From Roseibium salinum (GTDB taxonomy: Bacteria; Pseudomonadota; Alphaproteobacteria; Rhizobiales; Stappiaceae), in contig NZ_JAPEVI010000003.1 of the NCBI RefSeq assembly GCF_026240905.1, forward strand, positions 992,001-1,056,000: DNA of 64,000 bases, written 5' to 3'. The notes below the pieces were generated by a model that searched no databases, was not told the origin of the DNA, and worked only from the letters and a program-made list of their open reading frames with translations. A program made the position numbers and the translations under genes. Positions 48,202 through 55,558 of the stretch are shown here, piece by piece. Numbering within the stretch: the first letter of the stretch is position 1; the number at the start of each line of letters is the position of its first letter.

Positions 48202-49004
48202 CGCCGGAAACTTCTCCTTTTGGCGTCCGCTGAAAGCATTATAATATTGGGTGCGACGTACGAATGTGATCAGTCACTGTTTGCCGCGTCGCGTCGAGTC
48301 TGTCGGGGCCGGTCTTTTTGTCATCGGTTTGATCCATTCACGTGCCGTTCCGCTCGTGCTCGGCCGATCATCGAGGCGTTCCATCTCAAAAAAATCCTTG
48401 ACCGCTGCCATCGCTACCATGGCTAGTCGCATACACTTCGTAATCCCCGCCGCTTTGGCGCGAGCAAAGCGGTACGGCCTTTGAACTCGCACCTCGCTTT
48501 TTTGTGCTCAGCGCTGTTATGAGCTGATTCCCGCCATCTTGTCGTCGATTTTGGTCAAATTGCCATTAGTTGCAATAGCGCCCGTTGACGTGAGACCTGC
48601 GAGAAGAGTAGTCCAGTCGCCGACGGGATTTTTGGCCTTCCGGGCAATCAAGCCCACCCTAGCCGGTGCAACCAACGGAACTCGTTGAAACAGTCCCGGT
48701 TCCAAAGCATCAAAAGACCGGGCATATCGTAGCCTGGTCGTACTGGCGCACCGGCATTGCCCGCTTGAAACCCGGCTTGTGATATCCAGATCACCGAAAG
48801 TGGCTTCATTCACCCGCGCCACTGTATCCACTGCAACGAAATCCACGACCCGCGAAGAAAGCCAACATGCCTGATGCGAATCAGGTCGGAAAATTAAGAC
48901 TCATGGAGATGGCCACCCCGTTCCCGAGGTGGCCATCTGAGCTAATATGCTGGGCTTAACACAAAGCTTGTTAACGCGGGGCTTTTTCTTGGCGTGGCAC
49001 GCTC
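48202..49004. other. Spacer between the R-M operon and the phage genes
   Basis: About 800 bp without a gene I recognise. A minus-strand open frame at 48517-48846 (109 codons) has no recognisable domain and no good ribosome-binding site. A perfect -10 (TATAAT on the minus strand, 48238-48243) probably belongs to the hsdR promoter. This is where an integrase might be expected, beside AlpA, but I find no R-H-R-Y-like reading frame. Confidence 0.5.
48908..48937. terminator. Hairpin after the AlpA-like gene
   Basis: A 10-bp perfect stem (48908-48917 with 48928-48937) and a 10-nt loop lie about 70 bp downstream of the leftward AlpA operon. A T-rich stretch follows some 13 bases later on the minus strand, so it is a weak terminator candidate. 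Confidence 0.45.
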
Positions 49005-49277
49005 TCAGCTGCAGCTTGTAGGAGGCTTCCACCGCCCGTCGCCCTTACCCTGATCAATGCGCCACCGCTTCCAGGCTTCGATCTCAGAACGCAGCCAAAC
49101 CGTCTTCCGGCCGATTAGCGTGAAGCACGTAGGAAACGTGCCTGCCTTCATGAGCTGGTAGATCGTCGATTCGCCGAGCTTAGTGTCCTCAATCACTTCC
49201 TTGATTGTCATGATTGCGGTGTCACTGGCAAAGGCTTCCTTCTCGCGGGCCGTCAGCATCTCCGGTGAAGCTTTCAT
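49005..49277 (-). CDS. AlpA-like helix-turn-helix regulator
   Basis: A 90-residue protein with a MerR-like winged helix: IMTIKEVIEDTKLGESTIYQ, then LMKAGTFPTCFTLIGRKTVWLRSEIEAW. The wing GRKTVWLRSEIEAW is the AlpA signature. Known AlpA proteins activate integrase/excision genes of prophages and islands. The start at 49277 is chosen for the GGGGG run just upstream. It is the last gene of the leftward early operon. No integrase follows it in the window. Confidence 0.85.
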   Translation of the reverse strand: MKASPEMLTAREKEAFASDTAIMTIKEVIEDTKLGESTIYQLMKAGTFPTCFTLIGRKTVWLRSEIEAWKRWRIDQGKGDGRWKPPTSCS

Positions 49278-49282
49278 GTGTA

Positions 49283-49909
49283 TTACCCCCCGACGTGGAT
49301 TCCAATGCGGGCGAGCCGCTGTTGCAGTTCTTCGCGTGCCTTGTCCTGATGCCAGGCCTTGACCGGCGTGGGGAGGGGCTCCGGAAGTTCCCAATGGTCG
49401 CTGACGTCGCTCGGCACCATAAAGTCGCGGACTTCGGAGGCGGTCAACATCTTATCGATACGCCGCAGGTACTTCAGACGGTGGAACATGGCGTCGTCGT
49501 CGCCCTCGTCCTTAAGGCCGGCCGCTTCGTTGATGACGTCTGTAAGATCACCCTTTGCTTCGCGGAAGGCATCCATGAAGGCGGATGGAGCGTCCGTCTT
49601 CTGTGCCGTCAGCCAGAGGAACGGCCACGACGGTTCGCCGAAAAAAGCTGCATGGAAATCGAACAGTAGAGCATGCGCCTTGTAGCGCTCCTCGGCGCGG
49701 TCAAACATCAGGCAGCAGTGCTGCGCGACAGTGTAGGTGACATGGCTGGTCGCGCCGTTGAATCGGGGGATTTTGACCAGGTTCTCGACCAGGTCGGGCC
49801 AGTAGATGTCCGCGGGAATAAGATTGGCCAAATCGATGACGCGGCCGGAGGCCATACGCATGGGGACGGCCATTTCGCGAGTGGAAACGGGATTGATATG
49901 TTTTGTCAT
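49283..49909 (-). CDS. Phage HD-domain-like protein with altered metal motif
   Basis: A 208-residue protein resembling phage/YfbR-like HD hydrolases: MASGRVIDLANL, then VKIPRFNGATSHVTYTVAQH, where the His of VAQH is a family metal ligand. The usual LLHDAHEA motif reads LLFDFHAAFFGE, so the first His of the HD pair is Phe. The later helix LKYLRRIDKMLTA is intact. It may have lost phosphohydrolase activity or use neighbouring residues. It overlaps the upstream gene by four bases. Confidence 0.75.
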   Translation of the reverse strand: MTKHINPVSTREMAVPMRMASGRVIDLANLIPADIYWPDLVENLVKIPRFNGATSHVTYTVAQHCCLMFDRAEERYKAHALLFDFHAAFFGEPSWPFLWLTAQKTDAPSAFMDAFREAKGDLTDVINEAAGLKDEGDDDAMFHRLKYLRRIDKMLTASEVRDFMVPSDVSDHWELPEPLPTPVKAWHQDKAREELQQRLARIGIHVGG

Positions 49910-50250
49910 CGTCCATCCTTAATGGCTTGGCAGGCTGTGACCGCCTGGCCGTGAAGGTTCATGGCATTTTTCTTGATATTTTCAACGAGGCGGAGAATCT
50001 CCGTCTTGTCGTGGGGGCGGATCGCGAGGCAGGTTTCGAGGTCCGTCTTGAGAGTGCCGAGCGCGGTAACCAGATCGGCCGTTTCGGTCAGGAACCTTTC
50101 GGCCCGGTGCGCGGCCGGCGGGGCGATGCGTTTGGCATCGCCTATCTGGATGGGGGAGTGCGGCCGCACGGACGGTTCGGGGCAGCCAGGACCGTGAACG
50201 AGGCCCGTGGCGCCCTGCTGGCGTTTATGCTGGACCACTGCGAGGGCCAT
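49906..50250 (-). CDS. Small phage protein of unknown function
   Basis: A 114-residue protein. Its second half (about 50-114) is predicted helical: AERFLTETADLVTALGTLK and LRLVENIKKNAMNLHGQAV. No family recognised. It is coupled on both sides: its ATG overlaps the GapR-like stop (TGATG) and its stop overlaps the HD-like start by four bases. This makes it a real member of the leftward operon. Confidence 0.65.
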   Translation of the reverse strand: MALAVVQHKRQQGATGLVHGPGCPEPSVRPHSPIQIGDAKRIAPPAAHRAERFLTETADLVTALGTLKTDLETCLAIRPHDKTEILRLVENIKKNAMNLHGQAVTACQAIKDGR

Positions 50251-50519
50251 CAGCTCGCGCTTTCCGTAGCCGGTCCGGCCATGCCGAGGGCATGCAGGTA
50301 GAGAACCAGGACGGCCTCTTCCTCTTCGCGTTCGTGGGGCTGTTTCTTGCGCAGGGAAACGACCTTGCGCAGGATCTGGACGTCATAGCCATTACCCTTG
50401 GCTTCGGCATAGACATCCTTGATGTCATCAGAGATGACCTTCTTTTCTTCCTCAAGACGCTCGATGCGCTCGACGAAAGCGCGCAGCTGGTCGGCCGCGA
50501 CTCCACCCGGATCACTCAT
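50250..50519 (-). CDS. GapR (DUF2312) family nucleoid-associated protein
   Basis: An 89-residue protein with the full DUF2312 signature: [45 protein letters not shown] and the terminal [15 protein letters not shown]. Known: GapR of Caulobacter is a clamp that binds AT-rich, overtwisted DNA and helps topoisomerases. A phage copy could help phage replication, compete with host GapR, or mark the element's DNA. The start at 50519 excludes a long upstream extension with no similarity. It is the first gene of the leftward operon behind the PL-like promoter. Confidence 0.9.
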   Translation of the reverse strand: MSDPGGVAADQLRAFVERIERLEEEKKVISDDIKDVYAEAKGNGYDVQILRKVVSLRKKQPHEREEEEAVLVLYLHALGMAGPATESAS

Positions 50520-50721
50520 TGACGGTCTCCTCGCATTAGCGATCAAGTCGGCCTCACGATTGAAGCGGCTAATGTTGATGACGGTTGGAGTGGGCTCGCA
50601 CGCGTTACCGGGCCTTGTGAAGCGTTGAGCTAAACAGCCTGACTTCCCAGATCCTTTGCTCATCGAGCTGCAGGAAATTTTCGTCCGGCCCCGCAAGGCT
50701 CATTCCAACCTGCACAATGAG

Positions 50722-50774
50722 AAGGTATAAAAGATACCTCAACACGTCAAGCTGCATGGGATATAAAAGATACC
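50722..50774 (-). promoter_or_regulatory. Leftward early promoter with two repressor operators (PL-like)
   Basis: On the minus strand TTGACG (50745-50750) and TACCTT (50722-50727) are separated by 17 bp. An operator GGTATAAAAGATACC (50724-50738) covers the -10, and a second copy with one arm change lies upstream (50760-50774). The layout mirrors the rightward promoter at 51446-51474. It should drive the GapR-HD-AlpA operon after a leader of about 195 nt. Confidence 0.7.
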
Positions 50775-50873
50775 CCATTAACGAAGTGTGCAATGTATGC
50801 ACTTAAACGACCGGTTGCCATCCGTTTGGGATGACAACGTGAGTGTTTATTCAGACATTAGCTGAGGGGCAGA

Positions 50874-51089
50874 TTGATGTGGCTGAGGTTTAATGGGCGC
50901 GGTAGCCGGCGCCGGGGTTCGCGTGCGAAGGTGGAATTAGCGGCACGGGAACTAAAGAGAGCCTTGGAGGACTTGCACGGTGGATACTGGGATATCCACC
51001 TCAATCATGAAACGGGATTGGTCGCAGTATCCCGCGACTTCTCCAAACGGGAAAGCTCGAACTCGATAAAGTCGGAAACCCGGGATTGA
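50874..51089 (+). CDS. Possible small basic protein, overlapping the repressor 3' end
   Basis: A 71-codon frame, MMWLRFNGRGSRRRGSRAK then ELAARELKRALEDLHGGYWD, with GAGGGGCAG upstream. It is basic at the N-terminus and helical after. It overlaps the last 85 bases of the repressor gene on the other strand, which is unusual, and no family is recognised. It may be spurious. Confidence 0.3.
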   Translation: MMWLRFNGRGSRRRGSRAKVELAARELKRALEDLHGGYWDIHLNHETGLVAVSRDFSKRESSNSIKSETRD

Positions 51090-51397
51090 ACGTCCTCGGG
51101 TGCGCGAGACAGGCGTTCGAAGAGTGCTTGCAAATGCTCCAGATTGGCATCGCTGTCTTTGGGTGTTCCTGCCCCAAGATAGAGCCAATTCAGCGAGACT
51201 CCGAAAAGGCGCGCGTAGGCGCGCGCCTGCGCCATCCCAAAGCCGTTTCGGCCCTGTTCATGCGCCTTATAAGTGTTGACACTTATATTCAGCTCATCGG
51301 CCACCTTTTGCGGGCCGTTGAAACCCGCAGAGATGCGGGCCTGCCGAAGCCGCTGAGCGCGTTGCTCGCGCAAGTATCGTTCTTGATCAAAAGACAT
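51005..51397 (-). CDS. XRE-family phage repressor (CI-like)
   Basis: A 130-residue protein starting MSFDQERYLREQRAQRLRQA. The helix-turn-helix is KVADELNISVNTYKAHEQGR, followed by AQARAYARLFGVSLNWLYLG, a typical repressor N-terminal domain. The tail (about 95-130) is helical and there is no S24 autoprotease domain, so SOS induction by self-cleavage is not expected. The start at 51397 abuts an operator, which points to autoregulation. It lies between the two mirror-image promoters and should hold both shut in the lysogen. Confidence 0.87.
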   Translation of the reverse strand: MSFDQERYLREQRAQRLRQARISAGFNGPQKVADELNISVNTYKAHEQGRNGFGMAQARAYARLFGVSLNWLYLGAGTPKDSDANLEHLQALFERLSRAPEDVQSRVSDFIEFELSRLEKSRDTATNPVS

Positions 51398-51474
51398 GGT
51401 ATGAAAAATACCCCGACTAGTGGGTACAAGTAATACACTTTGGTGTTGACATGAGTGGGTATTATTTATACCTC
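51398..51474 (+). promoter_or_regulatory. Rightward early promoter and repressor operators (PR-like)
   Basis: TTGACA (51446-51451), 17-bp spacer, TACCTC (51469-51474). A perfect GGTAT-N5-ATACC operator overlies the -10 (51458-51472) and another touches the repressor start codon (51398-51412). An imperfect copy (51423-51437, GGTAC-N5-ATACA) lies between. Transcription should begin near 51480, within a few bases of the ATG of the Cro-like gene, so a leaderless message is possible. Confidence 0.75.
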
Positions 51475-51481
51475 TCGTGTC

Positions 51482-51775
51482 ATGAGACACTCAGACATTA
51501 TCGACAAATGGCCCTCCCTTTCCGAGTTTGCTGCCGATCTGGGCGTTCGCTACGGCACGGCAAAAGCGATGCGGCGCCGAAGCTCGATTCCAGTGGGGCA
51601 CTGGGAAGCCTTGATTGAGAATGCTGAGCGGAGGGGCCTCCCAAGTATCACAATTCAGGCGCTCGTCGCCGGTGCTGCCAAAGACGGTCGATCGTCAGCC
51701 GCCTTGGCCGCAAAACAATCCTCGCAAAGGTGCGCATCCCAGTCATCGCGTAAAACAGCGGAGGCTACGCAATGA
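51482..51775 (+). CDS. Cro-like small DNA-binding protein
   Basis: A 97-residue protein, MRHSDIIDKWPSLSEFAADL then GVRYGTAKAMRRRSSIPVGH, a helix-turn-helix pattern found in phage Cro/YdaS-type proteins. The first ATG is within a few bases of the predicted PR start and lacks a ribosome-binding site. Its stop overlaps the next start by four bases. By position it would be the counter-repressor that favours lytic growth. Confidence 0.72.
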   Translation: MRHSDIIDKWPSLSEFAADLGVRYGTAKAMRRRSSIPVGHWEALIENAERRGLPSITIQALVAGAAKDGRSSAALAAKQSSQRCASQSSRKTAEATQ

Positions 51776-52254
51776 TTTTTCGCCCCACGACCGAACACGA
51801 TCGTTCCGCGATCAAGGCAGCGTTTCGAAGGCTACTGCGGGATGCGGGCGGGCAATCCGAAGCGGCCGCTGCAACCCGCGTGGGGCAGCAGGCACTTTCC
51901 CGGTACGGATCGCCCCACCATGAGACCGATCACGTTCCCGCGGATGTGCTGATGGATCTGACCATGGATGCGGACAATCCGGAGGTTATCCGCACGCTTT
52001 GCCGATTGGCGGGTGGCGTCTTTGTGCCGCTGCCTGCCACCCGGCGAAACGATGCCTGCTGGCCGCAAGAGCTCGGGGCAATGGTTCGCAGCGGGGCGGA
52101 GGCTGCTGAGTCGATCTGCAAGGCACTTAGCGACGACGGACGGATCAGCCTCGAGGAAATACAGGACCTCGATATCCGCAACAAGCTTTCGGCAGCTATC
52201 GAAGCGCTGGCTGTGCTCGACGGCCATGCGCGGCAGGTGGAGGGAGTGGAATGA
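51772..52254 (+). CDS. Phage regulatory CII-like protein
   Basis: A 160-residue protein. The N-terminal segment LLRDAGGQSEAAAATRVGQQ and ALSRYGSPHHETDHVPADVL fits the phage regulatory CII family pattern (helix-turn-helix, then an SRY-type stretch). The C-terminal half is helical (ISLEEIQDLDIRNKLSAAIE). It may activate lysogeny genes, by analogy. Four-base overlaps join it to both neighbours. Confidence 0.75.
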   Translation: MIFRPTTEHDRSAIKAAFRRLLRDAGGQSEAAAATRVGQQALSRYGSPHHETDHVPADVLMDLTMDADNPEVIRTLCRLAGGVFVPLPATRRNDACWPQELGAMVRSGAEAAESICKALSDDGRISLEEIQDLDIRNKLSAAIEALAVLDGHARQVEGVE

Positions 52255-52742
52255 ACCAGTCCACCCGCATTCTACCGGATCTGACGGCCGAAGCCGCCGA
52301 TTTCGGAGCCAAGCTTGGTCGTGTTCTTGATCCCGTCGCCATGGAGCGTCTCTCGAAACTGCACCCGGACGGCGTGCGGGTTTTCGACATTGCCGACCAT
52401 CACGGTATTGGCTGGAAAGACGCGTGCGACGTTGTCGCTGCCGCTGAGGCATCCGGGAGAATGAAGGTCCGGCGCGGTCCGGACGGCGTTGTCCGCTTCA
52501 TGTGGATGCCGGGCACGATGCCGCCGCTGACAGGTCTTGAGAAAGCGATCTTGCGCCAGGCGCAGCGGGATCTGGCCGGTGGTCCGGACGAGATCTGGAT
52601 CACTGGTGTTGCTCACACTCTTGACGTGAGCGAGCAGGCGGTGCGTCACGCACTCGAATTTCTCGTTTTCGCGGATCTCTTGAAGCGCGTGGGCGTTGGC
52701 TACGCGCTGACCAAGCTCGGGCGGACAGAGGGGGAGGTATGA
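52251..52742 (+). CDS. Phage winged-helix protein of unknown function
   Basis: A 163-residue protein with two apparent helix-turn-helix segments: FDIADHHGIGWKDACDVVAA (about 45-64) and ITGVAHTLDVSEQAVRHALE (about 122-141), each followed by a strand-rich wing. It may be a replication or transcription factor. No named family recognised. It is part of the tightly overlapping rightward early operon. Confidence 0.65.
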   Translation: MNQSTRILPDLTAEAADFGAKLGRVLDPVAMERLSKLHPDGVRVFDIADHHGIGWKDACDVVAAAEASGRMKVRRGPDGVVRFMWMPGTMPPLTGLEKAILRQAQRDLAGGPDEIWITGVAHTLDVSEQAVRHALEFLVFADLLKRVGVGYALTKLGRTEGEV

Positions 52743-52957
52743 TGAACGAGACCTCGACGGGTCGCGCTCCCATGGACGCGGCAGCTGCGGCGCTTTGGTC
52801 CGTATTCCCAGATGGCGCTCCGCCCGATGTTCATGAGCCTACTTACGACGTGGACGAGGCCATTGAGCGGTCGGAGTTGCTCTTCGCATTCGGCTGGCCT
52901 GCCGCTGAAACTCTCCGTCCAGAACTGTTTGCCGAGGTGAGGGGGCACCTGTTTTGA
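52739..52957 (+). CDS. Small acidic phage protein
   Basis: A 72-residue acidic protein (MNETSTGRAPMDAAAAAL, then VDEAIERSELLFAFGWPAAE). Its start overlaps the previous stop by four bases, which supports it. Not recognised. After it the rightward operon is interrupted by an opposite-strand gene. Confidence 0.6.
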   Translation: MMNETSTGRAPMDAAAAALWSVFPDGAPPDVHEPTYDVDEAIERSELLFAFGWPAAETLRPELFAEVRGHLF

Positions 52958-53058
52958 CGCCGACCACCTCTTATCTGGCGGGACAGATCGTCGCTTGTGA
53001 GTTCACCGGTGCAGTCAAACTCGACACTCTCTTGCCATCCAGCGAACGTTCAGAAAGC

Positions 53059-54252
53059 CTATGGTTTAAACTTCGCAATCAACTCGGCCAAGTTCGGTGG
53101 GCCGTCAACATGAGACGGTGGGTCAATGGGGCGAAACAGCTCTGTCAAAATCATCAACCGCTCGCCATCAGTGAGCTCCTTTTCAGGGATCTCCTGCAAG
53201 CGCACATAGGAAACCAACAGTGCAAGCCGTTGTCGGGAATCGTTTTCGAGTGCGAAATGGGACTGACTCTGGCGGCTCAAAATTCTAAGCAGCCAAGCAA
53301 CGCCGAGGATGGGAATAAGTATTCCCTTAAGACTCAACAGTGCGATGAGCCAGTTTCCATTGCCACCCGCGTACAAAGCCGTCGCGTGGAAATATCGTTG
53401 CCATGGGGTGGGGCAGTAGGGGGCATTGCCACACAAATGGAAGAACGTCGTTCGGAGCACGCCCGTCTGACCAAAAAAGAGGAAAACCAGTGCAAGGGCA
53501 AGAATTCCTACGAAAATCCAGAAGTTGATTTCTCGGCGTTTTTTATGAAATCTCGCTTTTTCCCGCCAATGCGAGGTAAGGCGCTCCAAACCTTCGGCTG
53601 TTGCTTCGGCACCCAACGCCGCGTCCGTCTTCTGGAAGGCTGTCCTTTTGATTTGTTCTGCTTTGTCTTCTATTTCGATGGCATGTTCCGTCTTCTTCTG
53701 TGCCTTTTGGAACCGTTCATTTGCTTTTTCTTCTACATACCTACGGTACAGATCCACGCCCTTTTCGAAGGTCTGTCGAGCAGGGAGTTCAAGATTGTCG
53801 ACGAAGCTCGGGATTTCCTCCTTCAGTTCGACGAGGAATGTTCCTGCAATATCGGTCTGGCTGAAGTGGTTTGCGCCGAATTCGCGCAATTTTTCGTGGT
53901 CTATAACGGGTATTTCTGTAAAACCAAAGACAGAATAGTCATTTTCACTTTGTTCAAATTCAGATTGGATAATATAACTATAAATTCCGTTTATAATGTT
54001 TATAATTTGGTTGATAGCACTAAGCATTTCTCCGGGAAGTTCCGGCTTTGCGTTTGTGGAATTCTTCTTCTGCACGAAACGTCGCATGTTTTGCAGCGCG
54101 ATGCCGCTATCGAACCCAACGGAAGCTGTGAACTCAAACCAATTTGCAAGTATGCTGCCGCGGTGCGGGACCAACTGACTACCAGCATCGATGAATTCGC
54201 TTTGCTCAAGAACAATATCTTTCAGTGCGCGGCTGCTAAAGAAAGTTCCCAT
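53059..54252 (-). CDS. DUF6161-like membrane protein, cargo (moron) gene
   Basis: A 397-residue protein. The N-terminal 170 residues are soluble. A long charged coiled-coil (about 165-235, EKANERFQKAQKKTEHAIEI) leads to two membrane helices (about 243-262, INFWIFVGILALALVFLFFG; and about 300-325, LIALLSLKGILIPILGVAWL). The C-terminal domain (SYVRLQEIPEKELTDGERLM, then ILTELFRP and DGPPNLAELI) resembles DUF6161 proteins; this is recalled, not searched. It lies on the opposite strand inside the early operon, is clearly lower in GC, and has its own promoter. These are the marks of an accessory gene expressed in the lysogen, and phage exclusion is a reasonable guess. Confidence 0.82.
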   Translation of the reverse strand: MGTFFSSRALKDIVLEQSEFIDAGSQLVPHRGSILANWFEFTASVGFDSGIALQNMRRFVQKKNSTNAKPELPGEMLSAINQIINIINGIYSYIIQSEFEQSENDYSVFGFTEIPVIDHEKLREFGANHFSQTDIAGTFLVELKEEIPSFVDNLELPARQTFEKGVDLYRRYVEEKANERFQKAQKKTEHAIEIEDKAEQIKRTAFQKTDAALGAEATAEGLERLTSHWREKARFHKKRREINFWIFVGILALALVFLFFGQTGVLRTTFFHLCGNAPYCPTPWQRYFHATALYAGGNGNWLIALLSLKGILIPILGVAWLLRILSRQSQSHFALENDSRQRLALLVSYVRLQEIPEKELTDGERLMILTELFRPIDPPSHVDGPPNLAELIAKFKP

Positions 54253-54277
54253 AAATCCCCCGATTCAATTTCATTCA

Positions 54278-54304
54278 TCTCTACAAGCGTTGGTTGATTG
54301 TCAA
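54278..54304 (-). promoter_or_regulatory. Candidate promoter of the opposite-strand membrane gene
   Basis: On the minus strand a perfect TTGACA (54299-54304), a 15-bp spacer and TAGAGA (54278-54283) lie 26 bp before the ATG, with GGGGGA next to it. The spacer is short, so this is tentative. Confidence 0.4.
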
Positions 54305-54349
54305 ATTGGCTGTTTTCCCCCATCCGCGCAAGCCGATCGGATTAGGCTT

Positions 54350-55558
54350 ATGAAACGCTTTACGGAAGCCGAAAAGCAGCGGGTCAAGGATCGCAACCCG
54401 ATCTCGTCGATGGTCGGCCGGCACGTGACCTGGAACCGGGCAAAGACCAATCCGCATACCGGCGATTATTGGGCGTGCTGCCCGTTCCATGCCGAAAACA
54501 CGCCATCCTTCCACTGCGTGGACAGCGAACATCGCTACAAGTGCTTCGGGTGCGGCGCGACGGGGGATCAGTTCACCTTCCTGGAACACGTCGAGGGGTT
54601 GACGTTCGTCGAGGCCATGGAGCAGCTTGGCGGCAACGCGGAACCGGAGCCACTGAGCCCGGCGCAGATCGCGGCTGAGAAGGCGAAGGCGGACCAGAAG
54701 AGGCGGGAGCAGGAGGCGTTCGCCGAGCAGAAGCGACAGGAAGAGATCCGCAAGTCATTGACTCTTTGGAACTATGGCGGCCGTGTCGGTGGAACCGAAG
54801 GGGCCGATTATCTGCGCGGTCGGGGGCTGGCGCCGCTGCCTTTCGTTCTACCGCTCCGGTTCAACCCTCATTTCAAATACTGGCATCAGCGGCCCGTAGC
54901 GGGGCGGAAGCGGCAGGAACTCTTCGTGCTCTTCTCCGGCCCTGCGATGCTGGCGCCGATTACCGGGCCGAATGGCGAGTTTCTTGGTGTTCACATCACC
55001 TATATCGACCCGCGACGACCCGGCCGGAAGGTCGAGATAGAAGATCCGTGTGCGGAACCACGCGAAGACGGCAGACCCGAATTTGTCGCTGCGAAGAAGA
55101 TCCGCGGCTCGAAGCGAAATGCGTCCATCAAGCTTCTGCAGCCGGAAGGCTTCACCCGGCTTGTGATCGGGGAAGGATGGGAAACCACGGTCTCTGTCGC
55201 GCTTGCCGAATTCGGCACGGAGCGGTTCGGCAGAACGGCCTATTGGACCTCGATCGACCTGCAGTCCATGGGCGGCCGGGCCGTGGAAACCGTGGCGCAT
55301 CCTCATCTTAAGAACAAAACGGGAAAACCCCTGAAGGTACCAGGACCCGTGCCCGACATGGACGATGTCAAGGCGCTGACGATCCCCGACCAGGTCGAGG
55401 AAGTGGTCCGGCTCGGAGACGGCGACAGCGATCGCTTCACGGCCGAACAGGTGATGAAACGCGCGCATGCACGCTGGGACCGGCCCGGGCGCCGGCAGTT
55501 CGATGCCTGGGCGCCCGAGGGGCGGGATTACAACGACTTGCTGATGGGGGCGACGTGA
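54350..55558 (+). CDS. Phage DNA primase with CHC2 zinc finger and Toprim domain
   Basis: A 402-residue primase. The zinc finger is YWACCPFHAENTPSFHC and YKCFGCGATGD (about 40-70), the CHC2 ligands. A charged helix (about 115-145) follows, and then a Toprim-type catalytic domain (about 255-360) with LVIGEGWETTVSVALAEF, the acidic Glu, and MDDVKAL. It makes primers for phage replication. The start at 54350 is chosen because upstream sequence belongs to the opposite-strand gene region. It overlaps the helicase by four bases (GTGA). Confidence 0.9.
   Translation: MKRFTEAEKQRVKDRNPISSMVGRHVTWNRAKTNPHTGDYWACCPFHAENTPSFHCVDSEHRYKCFGCGATGDQFTFLEHVEGLTFVEAMEQLGGNAEPEPLSPAQIAAEKAKADQKRREQEAFAEQKRQEEIRKSLTLWNYGGRVGGTEGADYLRGRGLAPLPFVLPLRFNPHFKYWHQRPVAGRKRQELFVLFSGPAMLAPITGPNGEFLGVHITYIDPRRPGRKVEIEDPCAEPREDGRPEFVAAKKIRGSKRNASIKLLQPEGFTRLVIGEGWETTVSVALAEFGTERFGRTAYWTSIDLQSMGGRAVETVAHPHLKNKTGKPLKVPGPVPDMDDVKALTIPDQVEEVVRLGDGDSDRFTAEQVMKRAHARWDRPGRRQFDAWAPEGRDYNDLLMGAT

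Noticed and set aside
48202..49004. Degraded integrase beside AlpA
   Set aside because: Translated frames show no tyrosine-recombinase motifs and no serine-recombinase N-terminus.
50605..50802. A 65-codon minus-strand frame in the leader of the GapR operon
   Set aside because: It begins upstream of the predicted PL start and runs through the operators; no ribosome-binding site or family.
52954..54297. A 447-codon plus-strand frame over the DUF6161-like gene
   Set aside because: It is the antisense shadow. The minus-strand frame has membrane helices, a coiled coil and a promoter, while this frame has no domain and odd Cys/Phe-rich composition.
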